From an uncultured Saprospiraceae bacterium (GTDB taxonomy: Bacteria > Bacteroidota > Bacteroidia > Chitinophagales > Saprospiraceae), in contig CALIEI010000133.1 of assembly GCA_938022165.1 (NCBI GenBank), positions 1 through 56,898 on the forward strand: a stretch of 56,898 nucleotides of DNA, written 5' to 3'. The notes below the pieces were generated by a model. That model had not been told where the DNA came from. It saw only the letters and a list, made by a program, of their open reading frames with translations, and searched no databases. Within the stretch, counting starts at the first letter, position 1. Each line of letters begins with the position of its first letter. Below are positions 35,608-44,374 of the stretch, piece after piece. Both the position numbers and the translations under genes were made by a program.

Positions 35608-35788
35608 TTCTGTTCATAGCCTAAGAGTCACGCCCAAAGAAAAAAACACTCTAAATCAAAGAATTATCTCTAAATGCACTCGATTCAGTCAAATTATAAG
35701 CTAAATCATACCAAAATTGACCAACTTTTTGTTGTAGAAGTGACTCTTTACTAGGTATTGATTTAAAAAGCGTTAATTTTGCATTCTT

Positions 35789-36607
35789 ATGAGTAAAAGT
35801 GTTTTCTTCCTCCTTTTTGTTAGTATTTTACTAGGAACTTCTTGTAAATCAGAGTTTGAAAAACTGAGAGAGACTGGCGATGTCAAAGCTTTATTGACCA
35901 ATGCCGATAGGTATTATGCGGATGGTGAATATTTAAAAGCGCAGACTTTGTATGAAACTGTATTGGGTTCTATACGAGGTAAAGCAGAGTCAGAACAAGC
36001 ATATTTTAATTATGCCTACACCCAATATTATCTAGGTAGATATACTTTGTCGGCATTTTATTTTAAGGATTTTTCATCTAAATTTTTGAATAGTCAACTC
36101 AGAGAAGAGGCTGATTTTATGAAAGCATTTTCAAACTATAAATTGTCTCCGAGTTATAGACTGGATCAAACTAATTCACAAAAGGCGATAAATGAATTTC
36201 AGCTATTTGTGAATACCTATCCTACAAGTGAAAGAATAGAAGAATGCAATAGATTGATTGATCAACTTAGACGAAAAATGCAGGAAAAGGCATATGCTGA
36301 AGCTGAACTGTACTTTAATTTGAGGAATTATGAATCAGCGGTTTCTTCTTTTGAGAATCTGATGAAAGATTTTCCGGAATCTTCTGATAGTGAACAGGTT
36401 AGGTTTATGATCATTAGATCATTATTTTTGTACGCTGATAATAGCGTTGTGACTAAGCAACCAGAAAGGTATACAAGCGTTATGAACAAGATGGAGGAGT
36501 TCAGAAGAAAATACCCAAAGACTAGATTCGGAAAGGATTTGGCTGAAATAAAGAAGACTACAAATAAAAAAATAAAAGAATTGAGAAATGAAGGATATAA
36601 AATCTAA
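35789..36607 (+). CDS. bamD: Outer membrane assembly lipoprotein BamD
   Basis: A 272-aa lipoprotein with lipobox LGTSC (Cys19) and TPR repeats: ALLTNADRYYADGEYLKAQTLYETVLG, AYFNYAYTQYYLGRYTLSAFYFKDFSSKF, AINEFQLFVNTYPTSERIEECNRLIDQLRRKM, AYAEAELYFNLRNYESAVSSFENLMKDFPES. BamD is the essential lipoprotein partner of BamA in outer-membrane barrel assembly. It overlaps rpoZ by 20 nt and heads a bamD-rpoZ-coaBC-DUF4835 run, a gene order known from other Bacteroidota, which supports the call. A TAATTTTG box lies 8 nt before the start. Confidence 0.92.
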   Translation: MSKSVFFLLFVSILLGTSCKSEFEKLRETGDVKALLTNADRYYADGEYLKAQTLYETVLGSIRGKAESEQAYFNYAYTQYYLGRYTLSAFYFKDFSSKFLNSQLREEADFMKAFSNYKLSPSYRLDQTNSQKAINEFQLFVNTYPTSERIEECNRLIDQLRRKMQEKAYAEAELYFNLRNYESAVSSFENLMKDFPESSDSEQVRFMIIRSLFLYADNSVVTKQPERYTSVMNKMEEFRRKYPKTRFGKDLAEIKKTTNKKIKELRNEGYKI

Positions 36608-36935
36608 AGTTCAAAGTCTTAATCCAAGTATCCAACCAAAGGATATGGACGTAATGATTGGCGAGCATCGTAACATTTACGAAACACTTGCTGTGATTAC
36701 GAAAAGAGCAAGACAAGTAAATGTAGATCTAAAAAAAGAACTCTATCAGAAATTAGAGGAGTTTGCGGAAACTACAGATGCTATTGAAGAAATTCATGAG
36801 AATAAGGAGCAAATAGAAATTTCAAAATTCTATGAGCGTATTCCTAACTCAGTAATCATCTCTATGGATGAGTATTTGAATGATGAACTTCACTATCGTT
36901 TTACGGATAAGAAAAAATATTTCGAAGAGGACTAA
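36588..36935 (+). CDS. rpoZ: RNA polymerase omega subunit, Bacteroidota type
   Basis: A 115-aa protein. The core GEHRNIYETLAVITKRARQVNVDLKKELYQKLEEF corresponds to the omega/Rpb6 motif (N-x-Y-E...I..RA.Q...). A phylum-typical acidic extension follows (TDAIEEIHENKEQIEISKFYERIPNSVI). Omega stabilises the beta-prime subunit during polymerase assembly. It starts inside the 3' end of bamD (20-nt overlap, different frame), so its translation is probably coupled. The divergent sequence makes this a family-plus-context call. Confidence 0.88.
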   Translation: MKDIKSKVQSLNPSIQPKDMDVMIGEHRNIYETLAVITKRARQVNVDLKKELYQKLEEFAETTDAIEEIHENKEQIEISKFYERIPNSVIISMDEYLNDELHYRFTDKKKYFEED

Positions 36936-36965
36936 CTTTTCTGCCCAAATCTTGTAAAATATAGC

Positions 36966-38180
36966 ATGGGAAAGAACCTAGCTGACAAGAAAATCTTATT
37001 GGGTATCTGCGGTAGCATAGCGGCCTACAAAGCTGCTATGCTAGTGCGTCTTTTTATTAAGCAGGGGGCAGAGGTAAAAGTCTTGATGACTGAGTCTGCT
37101 ACTAAATTCATAAGCCCTCTCACACTTTCAACACTTTCTAAAAATGCTGTCCACACTAGCGTCATTGATGGCGATAGTTGGAATAATCACGTAGAGATGG
37201 GACTCTGGGCTGATTTGATGCTGGTAGCACCTGCTACTTCTACTACTTTAGCTAAAATGTCTATCGGCCTATGTGATAATATAGTGGTGGCCACTTACTT
37301 ATCTGCAAAGTGTCCAGTTTTCTTTGCGCCAGCGATGGATTTGGATATGTGGAAGCATCCTGCTACCAAAGAAAACATAGCAAAACTTCAATCATTTGGT
37401 AATATTATGATTCCAGTAGGCCATGGCGAATTGGCTTCTGGATTGGTTGGTGATGGTCGTATGGCTGAGCCAACTGAGATTATTTCTTTCTTACAGCGAT
37501 ATTTGACTAAAAGGGCTGAATTTAAAGGCAAAACTGTACTTGTAACGGCTGGACCGACATACGAATCTATTGATCCGGTACGTTTTATAGGCAATAGATC
37601 CACGGGCAAAATGGGTATCGAAATAGCGCTTGGATTTGCTGATAAAGGGGCTAAAGTGAACCTTGTTTTGGGGCCAAGTAGTGAAGAGATATCGCATCCT
37701 AATGTAAAGGTGATCAGCGTAACTTCTGCTGCTGAGATGTACACTGAGGCAGTAAAGAGATATAAAAAGTCTCATATTGCCGTGATGGCTGCCGCAGTAG
37801 CGGACTATACACCGAAACAAACCGCAAAGCAAAAGATTAAAAAGAAGGGAGGCGGAATGAAGATAGATTTGGTGCGAACAAAAGATATTGCTGCCAAATT
37901 AGGAGAATTGAAAACAACTAAACAGTTTAATATTGGTTTTGCTTTAGAAACAAATAATGAAGAGGCTTCGGCAAAAGGTAAGTTGAAAAAGAAGAATTTT
38001 GATATGATTGTATTAAATTCTCTCAAAGATAAAGGTGCTGGATTTGCTCACAATACAAATAAAGTCACTATCTATGATAATCATGGTGGTGTTCATAAAT
38101 ATAAATTAAAGTCAAAGAAGGAAGTTGCGCAAGATATTATTGAGCGCGCAAAAGTTTTGATTGACCAAATAAAGAAATGA
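36966..38180 (+). CDS. coaBC: Bifunctional phosphopantothenoylcysteine decarboxylase / phosphopantothenate-cysteine ligase
   Basis: A 404-aa fusion catalysing two successive steps of coenzyme A synthesis. The N-terminal flavoprotein CoaC domain (~1-185) has ILLGICGSIAAYKAAMLVR, the active-site His in NHVEMGLWADLMLVAPAT and FFAPAMDLDMWKHPAT. The C-terminal CoaB ligase (~188-400) has VLVTAGPTYESIDPVRFIGNRSTGKMG, AAAVADYTPK and IGFALETNNEEASAKGKLKKKNFDMIVLNS. It overlaps the downstream gene by ATGA, so translation is coupled. Confidence 0.96.
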   Translation: MGKNLADKKILLGICGSIAAYKAAMLVRLFIKQGAEVKVLMTESATKFISPLTLSTLSKNAVHTSVIDGDSWNNHVEMGLWADLMLVAPATSTTLAKMSIGLCDNIVVATYLSAKCPVFFAPAMDLDMWKHPATKENIAKLQSFGNIMIPVGHGELASGLVGDGRMAEPTEIISFLQRYLTKRAEFKGKTVLVTAGPTYESIDPVRFIGNRSTGKMGIEIALGFADKGAKVNLVLGPSSEEISHPNVKVISVTSAAEMYTEAVKRYKKSHIAVMAAAVADYTPKQTAKQKIKKKGGGMKIDLVRTKDIAAKLGELKTTKQFNIGFALETNNEEASAKGKLKKKNFDMIVLNSLKDKGAGFAHNTNKVTIYDNHGGVHKYKLKSKKEVAQDIIERAKVLIDQIKK

Positions 38181-39097
38181 TGAAGAGTATTTTAACAATA
38201 ATAACTTGTTTGCTTATTGCTGTAATGAGTGTTTTTGATACCGTTCAAGCTCAAGAAATGGAGTTTGAGGTAACCGTAAATACACCTAAGAATCAAATAG
38301 CTGATCCAAAGGTGTTTTTGGATATGAAAAGCAATATTGAAAACTTCATTAACAGCAGAAAATGGACTAATGATGTCTTTGAGCAAAATGAAAGAATCAA
38401 AGGGAATATCCAGCTCACTATCACAGAAGAATTATCTGCTAACTCTTTTCAGGCAGAAATGTCAATTCAATCTGCTAGACCCGTATTTGGCAGTAGCTTA
38501 GAAACTGCTTTGATTACGCATAATGATGAATTTTCATTTGGATATGAGCAGTATCAGCCATTAGAATTTGGTGATAATGTTTATACTGACCACCTTACTT
38601 CTGTGATTGCTTTTTATATGTACTTGATATTAGGGATGGACTATGATTCTTATTCGCCTTTAGGAGGAGAGGAATTTTTTCAAAAAGCTCAGAATATAAT
38701 CAACACTATACCTGCTGGTGTAGCAGCTGGTAATCCAGGTTGGAGGCCAAAGGATGGGAACAGAACTAGATTTACTATTCTGGATAATCTTTTAAACCCA
38801 AGAGCTAAAGAACTAAGATATGCGGTGTACGATTATCATTTGCGTGGATTAGACTTGATGAACAAGAGTGTAGATTTAGGGAGAGCTAATATCCTAAAGG
38901 CACTAGAAAGTGTGGCCAAAGTGGGTAACGCTATTCCTAATAGCATGATTATACAAATGTTTTTTAATGCGAAACGAAGCGAGATTATTGAAATTTTTAA
39001 AGGAGGGACCAGTTCGGAAAAATCTGGTGTTCTTCAAATTTGCTCTAAATTGGATCCTGCAAATGCAATAAAGTATAGGACTATTCAAAGAGGTTAA
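38177..39097 (+). CDS. DUF4835-family exported protein
   Basis: A 306-aa protein with signal peptide (SILTIITCLLIAVMSVFDTVQAQ). The mature sequence begins EMEFEVTVNTPKNQIADPKVFLDMKSNIENFINSRKWTNDVF and contains YEQYQPLEFGDNVYTDHLTSVIAFYMYLILGMDYDSYSPLGG, matching DUF4835, which in Bacteroidota typically follows coaBC. Function is unknown; the constant bamD-rpoZ-coaBC linkage suggests an envelope role. It starts within the coaBC stop codon. In many relatives recN follows, but not here. Confidence 0.85.
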   Translation: MMKSILTIITCLLIAVMSVFDTVQAQEMEFEVTVNTPKNQIADPKVFLDMKSNIENFINSRKWTNDVFEQNERIKGNIQLTITEELSANSFQAEMSIQSARPVFGSSLETALITHNDEFSFGYEQYQPLEFGDNVYTDHLTSVIAFYMYLILGMDYDSYSPLGGEEFFQKAQNIINTIPAGVAAGNPGWRPKDGNRTRFTILDNLLNPRAKELRYAVYDYHLRGLDLMNKSVDLGRANILKALESVAKVGNAIPNSMIIQMFFNAKRSEIIEIFKGGTSSEKSGVLQICSKLDPANAIKYRTIQRG

Positions 39098-39109
39098 ATA
39101 TGTTGTTAT

Positions 39110-40876
39110 ATGCTTAAGTACTTATTTTGTAGTGTAGTTTTTCTTTGCACTATTTTCACAAGCCTTGTAGCTCAAGATGATGAGGCAACTGTTATAGAAT
39201 TAAGTTCTGATTATAAAATACCAGCTGCGACTTTTTTAGAATCGATCTTATACTCAGATAGTGAAAGCATATATCTTCTCAGAAAAAGTTTCTCAAGTGG
39301 TGTACTCAACACCGGCAACTCTAGACTAAAAGCAGTTATAGTAGAGTCTTATGATCGAGAGACACTAAAGCTTCAAAAAGCGATTGAGATAGATCTAAAA
39401 TATCAAAAAAAGCTTAGAACCTTTCATGAGATTTTCAAAGTCAAAGGAAATCTTTACCTGATTACTTCATTTTTTAATTCTGCAAAAAGAAAGAATTTTC
39501 TGTTTGCACAGAAGCTTGATAAAAAATTCAAGCCATCAGAAGATTTAATACTTATAGGAGAAATTGATTCTAGAAATGAAGTGCAAACAGGAGATTTCTT
39601 AATAAGACATAGTCGTGATACTTCTAAGATTGTAATCTTCAATGATATCCCTACCAAACGAAATGAAAATGAGAGAGCTGAGATTAGCGTTTTTGATACT
39701 AATTTTGAAAGTATATGGAAAAAGAAAATCAATTTACCTTTTGAGTCGAAGCTCTATGAGCGTATAAAATTTGATGTTGACAATCTCGGGAATGCTTATG
39801 TACTTGGAAAGCATTATTTTGAAAAACGTCGTGATTCACGTAGACAAAAACCCAACTATGAATTTATTCTCGAGGCCTACACAAAAGCAGGAGAGCAGAA
39901 AGATAAATATCAAATCAATGATGCACAAAAATTTATCTCTGATCTAACTTTTGAAGTCAACAAAAGAGAGCAGGTGATCTGCACTGGGTTTTATTCAGAT
40001 CTTAAACCTATAAGAGGCAATGATGTAAGCATTGGTAGAAACTCGGCTTCCATAGGTAACCCATTGAAAGGGATTGTTCTTTTTAATATCAATAACCAAG
40101 AAAAGAAAATCACTAAGAAATTCTTTACGGAATTTGAACTTGATTTTATTACTGCAAACTTGACAGATAGAGAAAGAAGAAGACTTGAAAAAAATGCAAA
40201 TGATAATATTGAAAGGAATGATCCAGCTTTATTTAATTTTGATTTTAGAGATGTAATACTTAGATCTGATGGAGGAGCAGTGATTATTGCAGAAGAGTTT
40301 TATACATACAGACAAGATAATTTTAATAATGATTTTGGCTTCAATTCACGGTTTGGTGCCATTAATAGAAATAGAAACAACTTTAATAATGATAGCTTTA
40401 TTACTGTATTTGGCGACGTCATTGTAGTTAATATTAATCCTGATGGTTCGATACGATGGGCAAACTCCATACCCAAGTACCAAACTATCTTAGATCGAAC
40501 TAGAGGAGCAGGGCAAGATATTTTTGGCGGTACTGGACAAGGATCTCCAAATATTAATGCTATTGGTTCTAACTCTTTTGCCATTTCAAATTATCGAGAT
40601 AAGATTCAGATAGTTTTCAATGAGAGAGTGGATCTTTTTGAATCTGACCCATCTGGTTTTGGCTCAAATCTACTTACCTCTAATGCGAATAGATATGGCT
40701 TAGCCATGGCTACAATCGATAAAGATGGGGAATTAGAAATACAGCTTTTAGCATCAAATAAAGAAATGGGAATTCAAGCCTTACCTGTATTGACGAAGCA
40801 AATAGGTAAAAAGGAACTCATATTCTATGGCCTATCGAGCAATAACTTCCGATTAGGCAAAATTCTGATCGAGTAA
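39110..40876 (+). CDS. Exported protein of unknown function (588 aa)
   Basis: I do not recognise the family. It has a signal peptide (FCSVVFLCTIFTSLVAQ) and a long beta-rich body with repeating strand-turn patterns (IFKVKGNLYLITSFFNS; FDVDNLGNAYVLGKHYFE; MATIDKDGELEIQLLAS), which suggests a beta-propeller-like fold. There are no transmembrane helices, no lipobox and no T9SS tail, so a periplasmic location is likely. It begins 12 nt after the DUF4835 gene and precedes purN, so it is part of the same run. Residues ~420-445 are unusually rich in Asn, Arg and Phe (NDFGFNSRFGAINRNRNNF). Confidence 0.7.
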   Translation: MLKYLFCSVVFLCTIFTSLVAQDDEATVIELSSDYKIPAATFLESILYSDSESIYLLRKSFSSGVLNTGNSRLKAVIVESYDRETLKLQKAIEIDLKYQKKLRTFHEIFKVKGNLYLITSFFNSAKRKNFLFAQKLDKKFKPSEDLILIGEIDSRNEVQTGDFLIRHSRDTSKIVIFNDIPTKRNENERAEISVFDTNFESIWKKKINLPFESKLYERIKFDVDNLGNAYVLGKHYFEKRRDSRRQKPNYEFILEAYTKAGEQKDKYQINDAQKFISDLTFEVNKREQVICTGFYSDLKPIRGNDVSIGRNSASIGNPLKGIVLFNINNQEKKITKKFFTEFELDFITANLTDRERRRLEKNANDNIERNDPALFNFDFRDVILRSDGGAVIIAEEFYTYRQDNFNNDFGFNSRFGAINRNRNNFNNDSFITVFGDVIVVNINPDGSIRWANSIPKYQTILDRTRGAGQDIFGGTGQGSPNINAIGSNSFAISNYRDKIQIVFNERVDLFESDPSGFGSNLLTSNANRYGLAMATIDKDGELEIQLLASNKEMGIQALPVLTKQIGKKELIFYGLSSNNFRLGKILIE

Positions 40877-40984
40877 AAGTCAGGCAATCAGCATATTAGT
40901 TATGCAAAATTATATTATATGTATAATTGCAATTTTTGCTTATCTTTACTCTAACGAGTTTAGAAAAAGACAGAACATAAACCA

Positions 40985-41578
40985 TTGAAGAAAACAGATA
41001 AGGAGGCTAAAATTAGCCGTCTAGCTATCTTTGCCTCAGGCAGAGGAAGTAATGCAGAAAAGTTAATATCTTTTTTTGAGGAAGATCCAACAGTGGAAAT
41101 TGGTCTTATTCTATCCAATCGAAAGGAGGCTAAAGTTCTCCAACTTGCACAAAAATACCACATTCCTAAACTAATTACATCAAGAGAAGAATTTTATCAT
41201 TCAGATAAGATTTCCGAAAATCTAACAAAACGAAATATAGACTTGATTGTCTTAGCGGGATTTCTATGGCTAATACCAAAATATTTGGTAGATGCTTATC
41301 CCAATAGGATAGTTAATATACATCCAGCTTTACTACCGAAATTTGGTGGGAAAGGGATGTATGGAATGAATGTGCATGAAGCTGTACATAAATCAGGCGA
41401 AAATGAAACCGGAATCACCATTCATTACGTAAATGACAAATACGATGATGGTGCAATTATCTTTCAAGCAGCCTGTGAAATAAGAGAAACAGATTCTCCA
41501 GATCAAATTGCGGCAAAAGTATTGGCACTTGAACACCAGTACCTACCCCAAGTAATTAAAGAGCTGGTGTCTAATTAG
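40985..41578 (+). CDS. purN: Phosphoribosylglycinamide formyltransferase (GART)
   Basis: A 197-aa enzyme transferring a formyl group from 10-formyl-THF to GAR in purine synthesis. Motifs: RLAIFASGRGSNAEKL (phosphate loop), DLIVLAGFLWLIPKYLV, the catalytic Asn-His in IVNIHPALLPKFGG, and the Asp of HYVNDKYDDGAIIFQ. The only sensible start is TTG at 40985: a TAG lies 24 nt upstream in frame, no ATG lies between, and the first internal ATG would remove the nucleotide-binding half. The length is typical of PurN. Confidence 0.94.
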   Translation: MKKTDKEAKISRLAIFASGRGSNAEKLISFFEEDPTVEIGLILSNRKEAKVLQLAQKYHIPKLITSREEFYHSDKISENLTKRNIDLIVLAGFLWLIPKYLVDAYPNRIVNIHPALLPKFGGKGMYGMNVHEAVHKSGENETGITIHYVNDKYDDGAIIFQAACEIRETDSPDQIAAKVLALEHQYLPQVIKELVSN

Positions 41579-41600
41579 AAGAAAAATTAAAAATTTACAA

Positions 41601-44321
41601 ATGAACAGATTACTCCTATTAATTATTGGGTTGTCTTTTTGTACTTTATCTTTTGGTCAAAACAACAAGGAAGTCTCTTGGAAGGCATTCAAGAAACAAG
41701 CTGAGGAGCTTATCGAGTTGCGCCAATTCGGTAAAGCCGCAGCTGCATATGAAGAAGCTTATACTTTGAAACCGCAAAGGGGCGATCTTCTTATCAGAGC
41801 TTCTGAAAATTATATTGAGGAAAGAGACTTTAACAATGCATCTAGAGTACTTGCTAAGGTTGTAAATAATCCAAAATATAAAAAATCCAGATTAGACTAT
41901 GCTTACAGCCTTAAACAAAGCAACCAGTATGAAGAAGCCATGCTGATGTTTGCTGCATATCTAAATGACTTAGACAAAGGAAATACTAAGGTGGAAGCCC
42001 AAATCAACAAAGAGATCATGGGTTGTCAATTTGCTCTAGAACAAAAAGAGGGATACGTAGTCAAGCCTTATGGAATCGATATCAAGCAGTTCAGCTTGAA
42101 TGTCAATACACCTGAAACAGAGTTTGCTCCATTTTATGTTTCAGATACAAAAATGTACTACTCCAGTTTAGTAAACAACAAAGCATCTATTCAAGCTAGT
42201 TCATATAGAGAAGGGGATTGGTCTGAGGGTAAACTCCTGAAAGGCTTAAGTGGTTTAAAGTCAAAACATATCTGCAATGCAGTGCTGAATGAAGAAGCAA
42301 CAGAAATGTTTTTCACTATTTGCAATGAAGATCAAGTATGGGGAGGTCTTTCTACAAAGTGTAACATTTATGTAAGCGAAAAGAAAGGTAAAGCTTGGGG
42401 GCAAGCACAAAAGTTAAATAAAAATGTGAATTATGAAGGTTCAACAAATACGCAACCTTTCGTTTTAGAAAAAGACGGTGTTCAACAATTATACTTTGCT
42501 TCCAATAGACCAAATGGTCAAGGTGGAATGGATCTTTGGTTTGCTGCTAGACCTATTGGTCAGAAAGAATTTGGAGAAGCGGTAAACCTTGGACCAAACG
42601 TAAATACTGCCGGAAATGAAATCACGCCATTTGTTAGTGAAAAGGAAGGTGCTCTTTATTTTAGTTCAGATGGGCATCTTACCATGGGTGGGTTTGATGT
42701 AAATAAATCAGTAGGTAGTGAGTTTAGCTGGTCTAAAGCAGAAAATCTTGGCCTACCAATCAATACTGGAGCCGATGAAAAATATTATAAGGTCTCAAGA
42801 AATAACACTGAAGGATTTTTTGTGTCCAATAGAACATTTGGGCAAACAAAAACATCCCCTACAGACGAAGATATATTCACTTTTAATATTCTCCCACCGC
42901 ACTTCTTTGTCGAAGGTGTTGTTACTGACGGCAGAGATTTGTCTTATGTGGATGAAGTTAAGATCTACCTTTACGAATTAAAAGAAAAGACTCAAGATCG
43001 AAGATTACTTTCTGTTCAAAAGGTGAAAGCAGGGAATTACAACTTTAGGCTACTGCCAAAAAGAAGCTACCAATTAAGTGTAGAAGCGGAAGGGTTCGCT
43101 CAAAATGTAACATTCGTAAATACAAATGATGAGAATTTGTACTTGCAAGAAAAGAACATTGAGCTAAATACCGATGCAATACAAGAGCCAGTTGCATCTA
43201 TCAATGATGTACTTCCAGTTGAACCAGTGGAAGAAGAAGTAGCTGAAGCACCAACAGAAGCAATAGTAGAAGAAGTAGCAGCGGCTCCTATGGAAGAAGT
43301 AGAAAAAGTAATTGAAGAGCCTTTAGAAGAAGTAGCTGAAGTACCAACAGAAGCAATAATAGAAGAAGTAATTGAAGAGCCAATTGAAAAAGTAGTCGAA
43401 TCACCAATAGAAGAAGTAGCAAAAATTCCAGCGGAGGCAATGATAGAAGAAGTGGTAGAAGCACCTAAAGAAATGGTTGATGATTTTGCAATTGATGCTT
43501 CCACGGCGGCGCATGAAAATATGCCTAAAGAAGAAGTAATTGCAGCGCAGCCAATAATAGAAGAAGTTAAATCTGCAGAATCAACTGTTGTTGCGGTAGA
43601 GGAAGCTGTAATGGAGCAAGCAATTATTAAAGAAGTTAAAACGGAGGAAACGAAAATAGAAGAAGTTGTAAAAGAAGAAGCCATCATATCTGAGACTGTT
43701 ACTCCATCTACAACAGTGTCAACCGAAACATATATTAGAAATTCAGTAGTGGCGGAAAGCTCATATAAAGCAAAAGCTGACTTTGTAAGTAAAGGGAATG
43801 CAAAAGTACCCAGCGGTACAGGCATATACAATTACGATACTAGTAATGATGTATATAAGAAAGAAGGAACATTACTTTCAGATCGTCCAATTAAATCTTA
43901 TTCAGAGCCAGTAACATACAGTGGTACAACTAGTACTTATTCAGCATCTACTTCAGTAGCTCCTATTGAAGTACCTTTAGACAAGTATGACATAAATAAA
44001 AATAAAAGTTATAGTTCGTCAAATTCTACTGCAACTAACACTAGCAGCAGTAGTAAGTTGATGGGTACTACATATAAAGTCCAGTTGATTGCAGTAGAGT
44101 ATCACAATCCAAATAATAGAAGATACGACGGCATCAAAAACCTAGGTTTAAATATGAATACTGAATACATAGAAGGCAAGGGATGGACAAGAGTTATGCT
44201 TGGCTCATTCAAAACGGAATCAGAAGCAAAATCTATTTTAGAAAATGCGCAGAGAAATGGATTCAAAAGAGCGTTCTTAGTCCAGTATGTAGATGGACAA
44301 AGAAATAAAAGAATAAGATAA
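41601..44321 (+). CDS. PorE-like T9SS-associated protein with C-terminal SPOR domain
   Basis: A 906-aa envelope protein. In order: signal peptide (LLLLIIGLSFCTLSFGQ); TPRs at ~30-130; WD40-like PD40 propeller at ~150-430 (ETEFAPFYVSDTKMYYSS; LYFASNRPNGQGGMDLWFA; ALYFSSDGHLTMGGFDV); a carboxypeptidase-regulatory-like domain at ~434-523 (FFVEGVVTDGRDLS...YQLSVEAEGF); a Glu/Val/Ala/Pro low-complexity tract at ~530-700; and a SPOR domain at ~824-906 (YKVQLIAVEYHNPNNRRYDG; WTRVMLGSFKTESEAKSIL). TPR-PD40-CRD is the PorE architecture, in which an OmpA-like domain normally binds peptidoglycan. SPOR may take that place here. Confidence 0.85.
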   Translation: MNRLLLLIIGLSFCTLSFGQNNKEVSWKAFKKQAEELIELRQFGKAAAAYEEAYTLKPQRGDLLIRASENYIEERDFNNASRVLAKVVNNPKYKKSRLDYAYSLKQSNQYEEAMLMFAAYLNDLDKGNTKVEAQINKEIMGCQFALEQKEGYVVKPYGIDIKQFSLNVNTPETEFAPFYVSDTKMYYSSLVNNKASIQASSYREGDWSEGKLLKGLSGLKSKHICNAVLNEEATEMFFTICNEDQVWGGLSTKCNIYVSEKKGKAWGQAQKLNKNVNYEGSTNTQPFVLEKDGVQQLYFASNRPNGQGGMDLWFAARPIGQKEFGEAVNLGPNVNTAGNEITPFVSEKEGALYFSSDGHLTMGGFDVNKSVGSEFSWSKAENLGLPINTGADEKYYKVSRNNTEGFFVSNRTFGQTKTSPTDEDIFTFNILPPHFFVEGVVTDGRDLSYVDEVKIYLYELKEKTQDRRLLSVQKVKAGNYNFRLLPKRSYQLSVEAEGFAQNVTFVNTNDENLYLQEKNIELNTDAIQEPVASINDVLPVEPVEEEVAEAPTEAIVEEVAAAPMEEVEKVIEEPLEEVAEVPTEAIIEEVIEEPIEKVVESPIEEVAKIPAEAMIEEVVEAPKEMVDDFAIDASTAAHENMPKEEVIAAQPIIEEVKSAESTVVAVEEAVMEQAIIKEVKTEETKIEEVVKEEAIISETVTPSTTVSTETYIRNSVVAESSYKAKADFVSKGNAKVPSGTGIYNYDTSNDVYKKEGTLLSDRPIKSYSEPVTYSGTTSTYSASTSVAPIEVPLDKYDINKNKSYSSSNSTATNTSSSSKLMGTTYKVQLIAVEYHNPNNRRYDGIKNLGLNMNTEYIEGKGWTRVMLGSFKTESEAKSILENAQRNGFKRAFLVQYVDGQRNKRIR

Positions 44322-44341
44322 ATTAGATCAATCTATATAGA

Positions 44342-44374
44342 GAGGGGGGATTTGCGTTGCAGATTCCCTTTTTT
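44342..44374 (+). terminator. Terminator between the PorE-like gene and the convergent PLP enzyme gene
   Basis: G/A-rich arm GGGGGATTTGC, loop gtt, GCAGATTCCC, then a run of eight T. The stem is imperfect. It fits a Rho-independent terminator for the plus-strand gene, ending just before the stop of the minus-strand gene. Confidence 0.6.

Noticed and set aside
35623-35748. Long-range inverted repeat AAGAGTCAC / GTGACTCTT before bamD
   Set aside because: Nine base pairs 108 nt apart is weak, with no supporting promoter or second copy.
43100-43831. Long minus-strand reading frame of 243 codons
   Set aside because: It is antisense to the Glu/Val/Ala-rich tract of the PorE-like gene. The biased GAA/GTA codons remove stops on the opposite strand, and its Ser/Thr-rich translation has no plausible start or domain.
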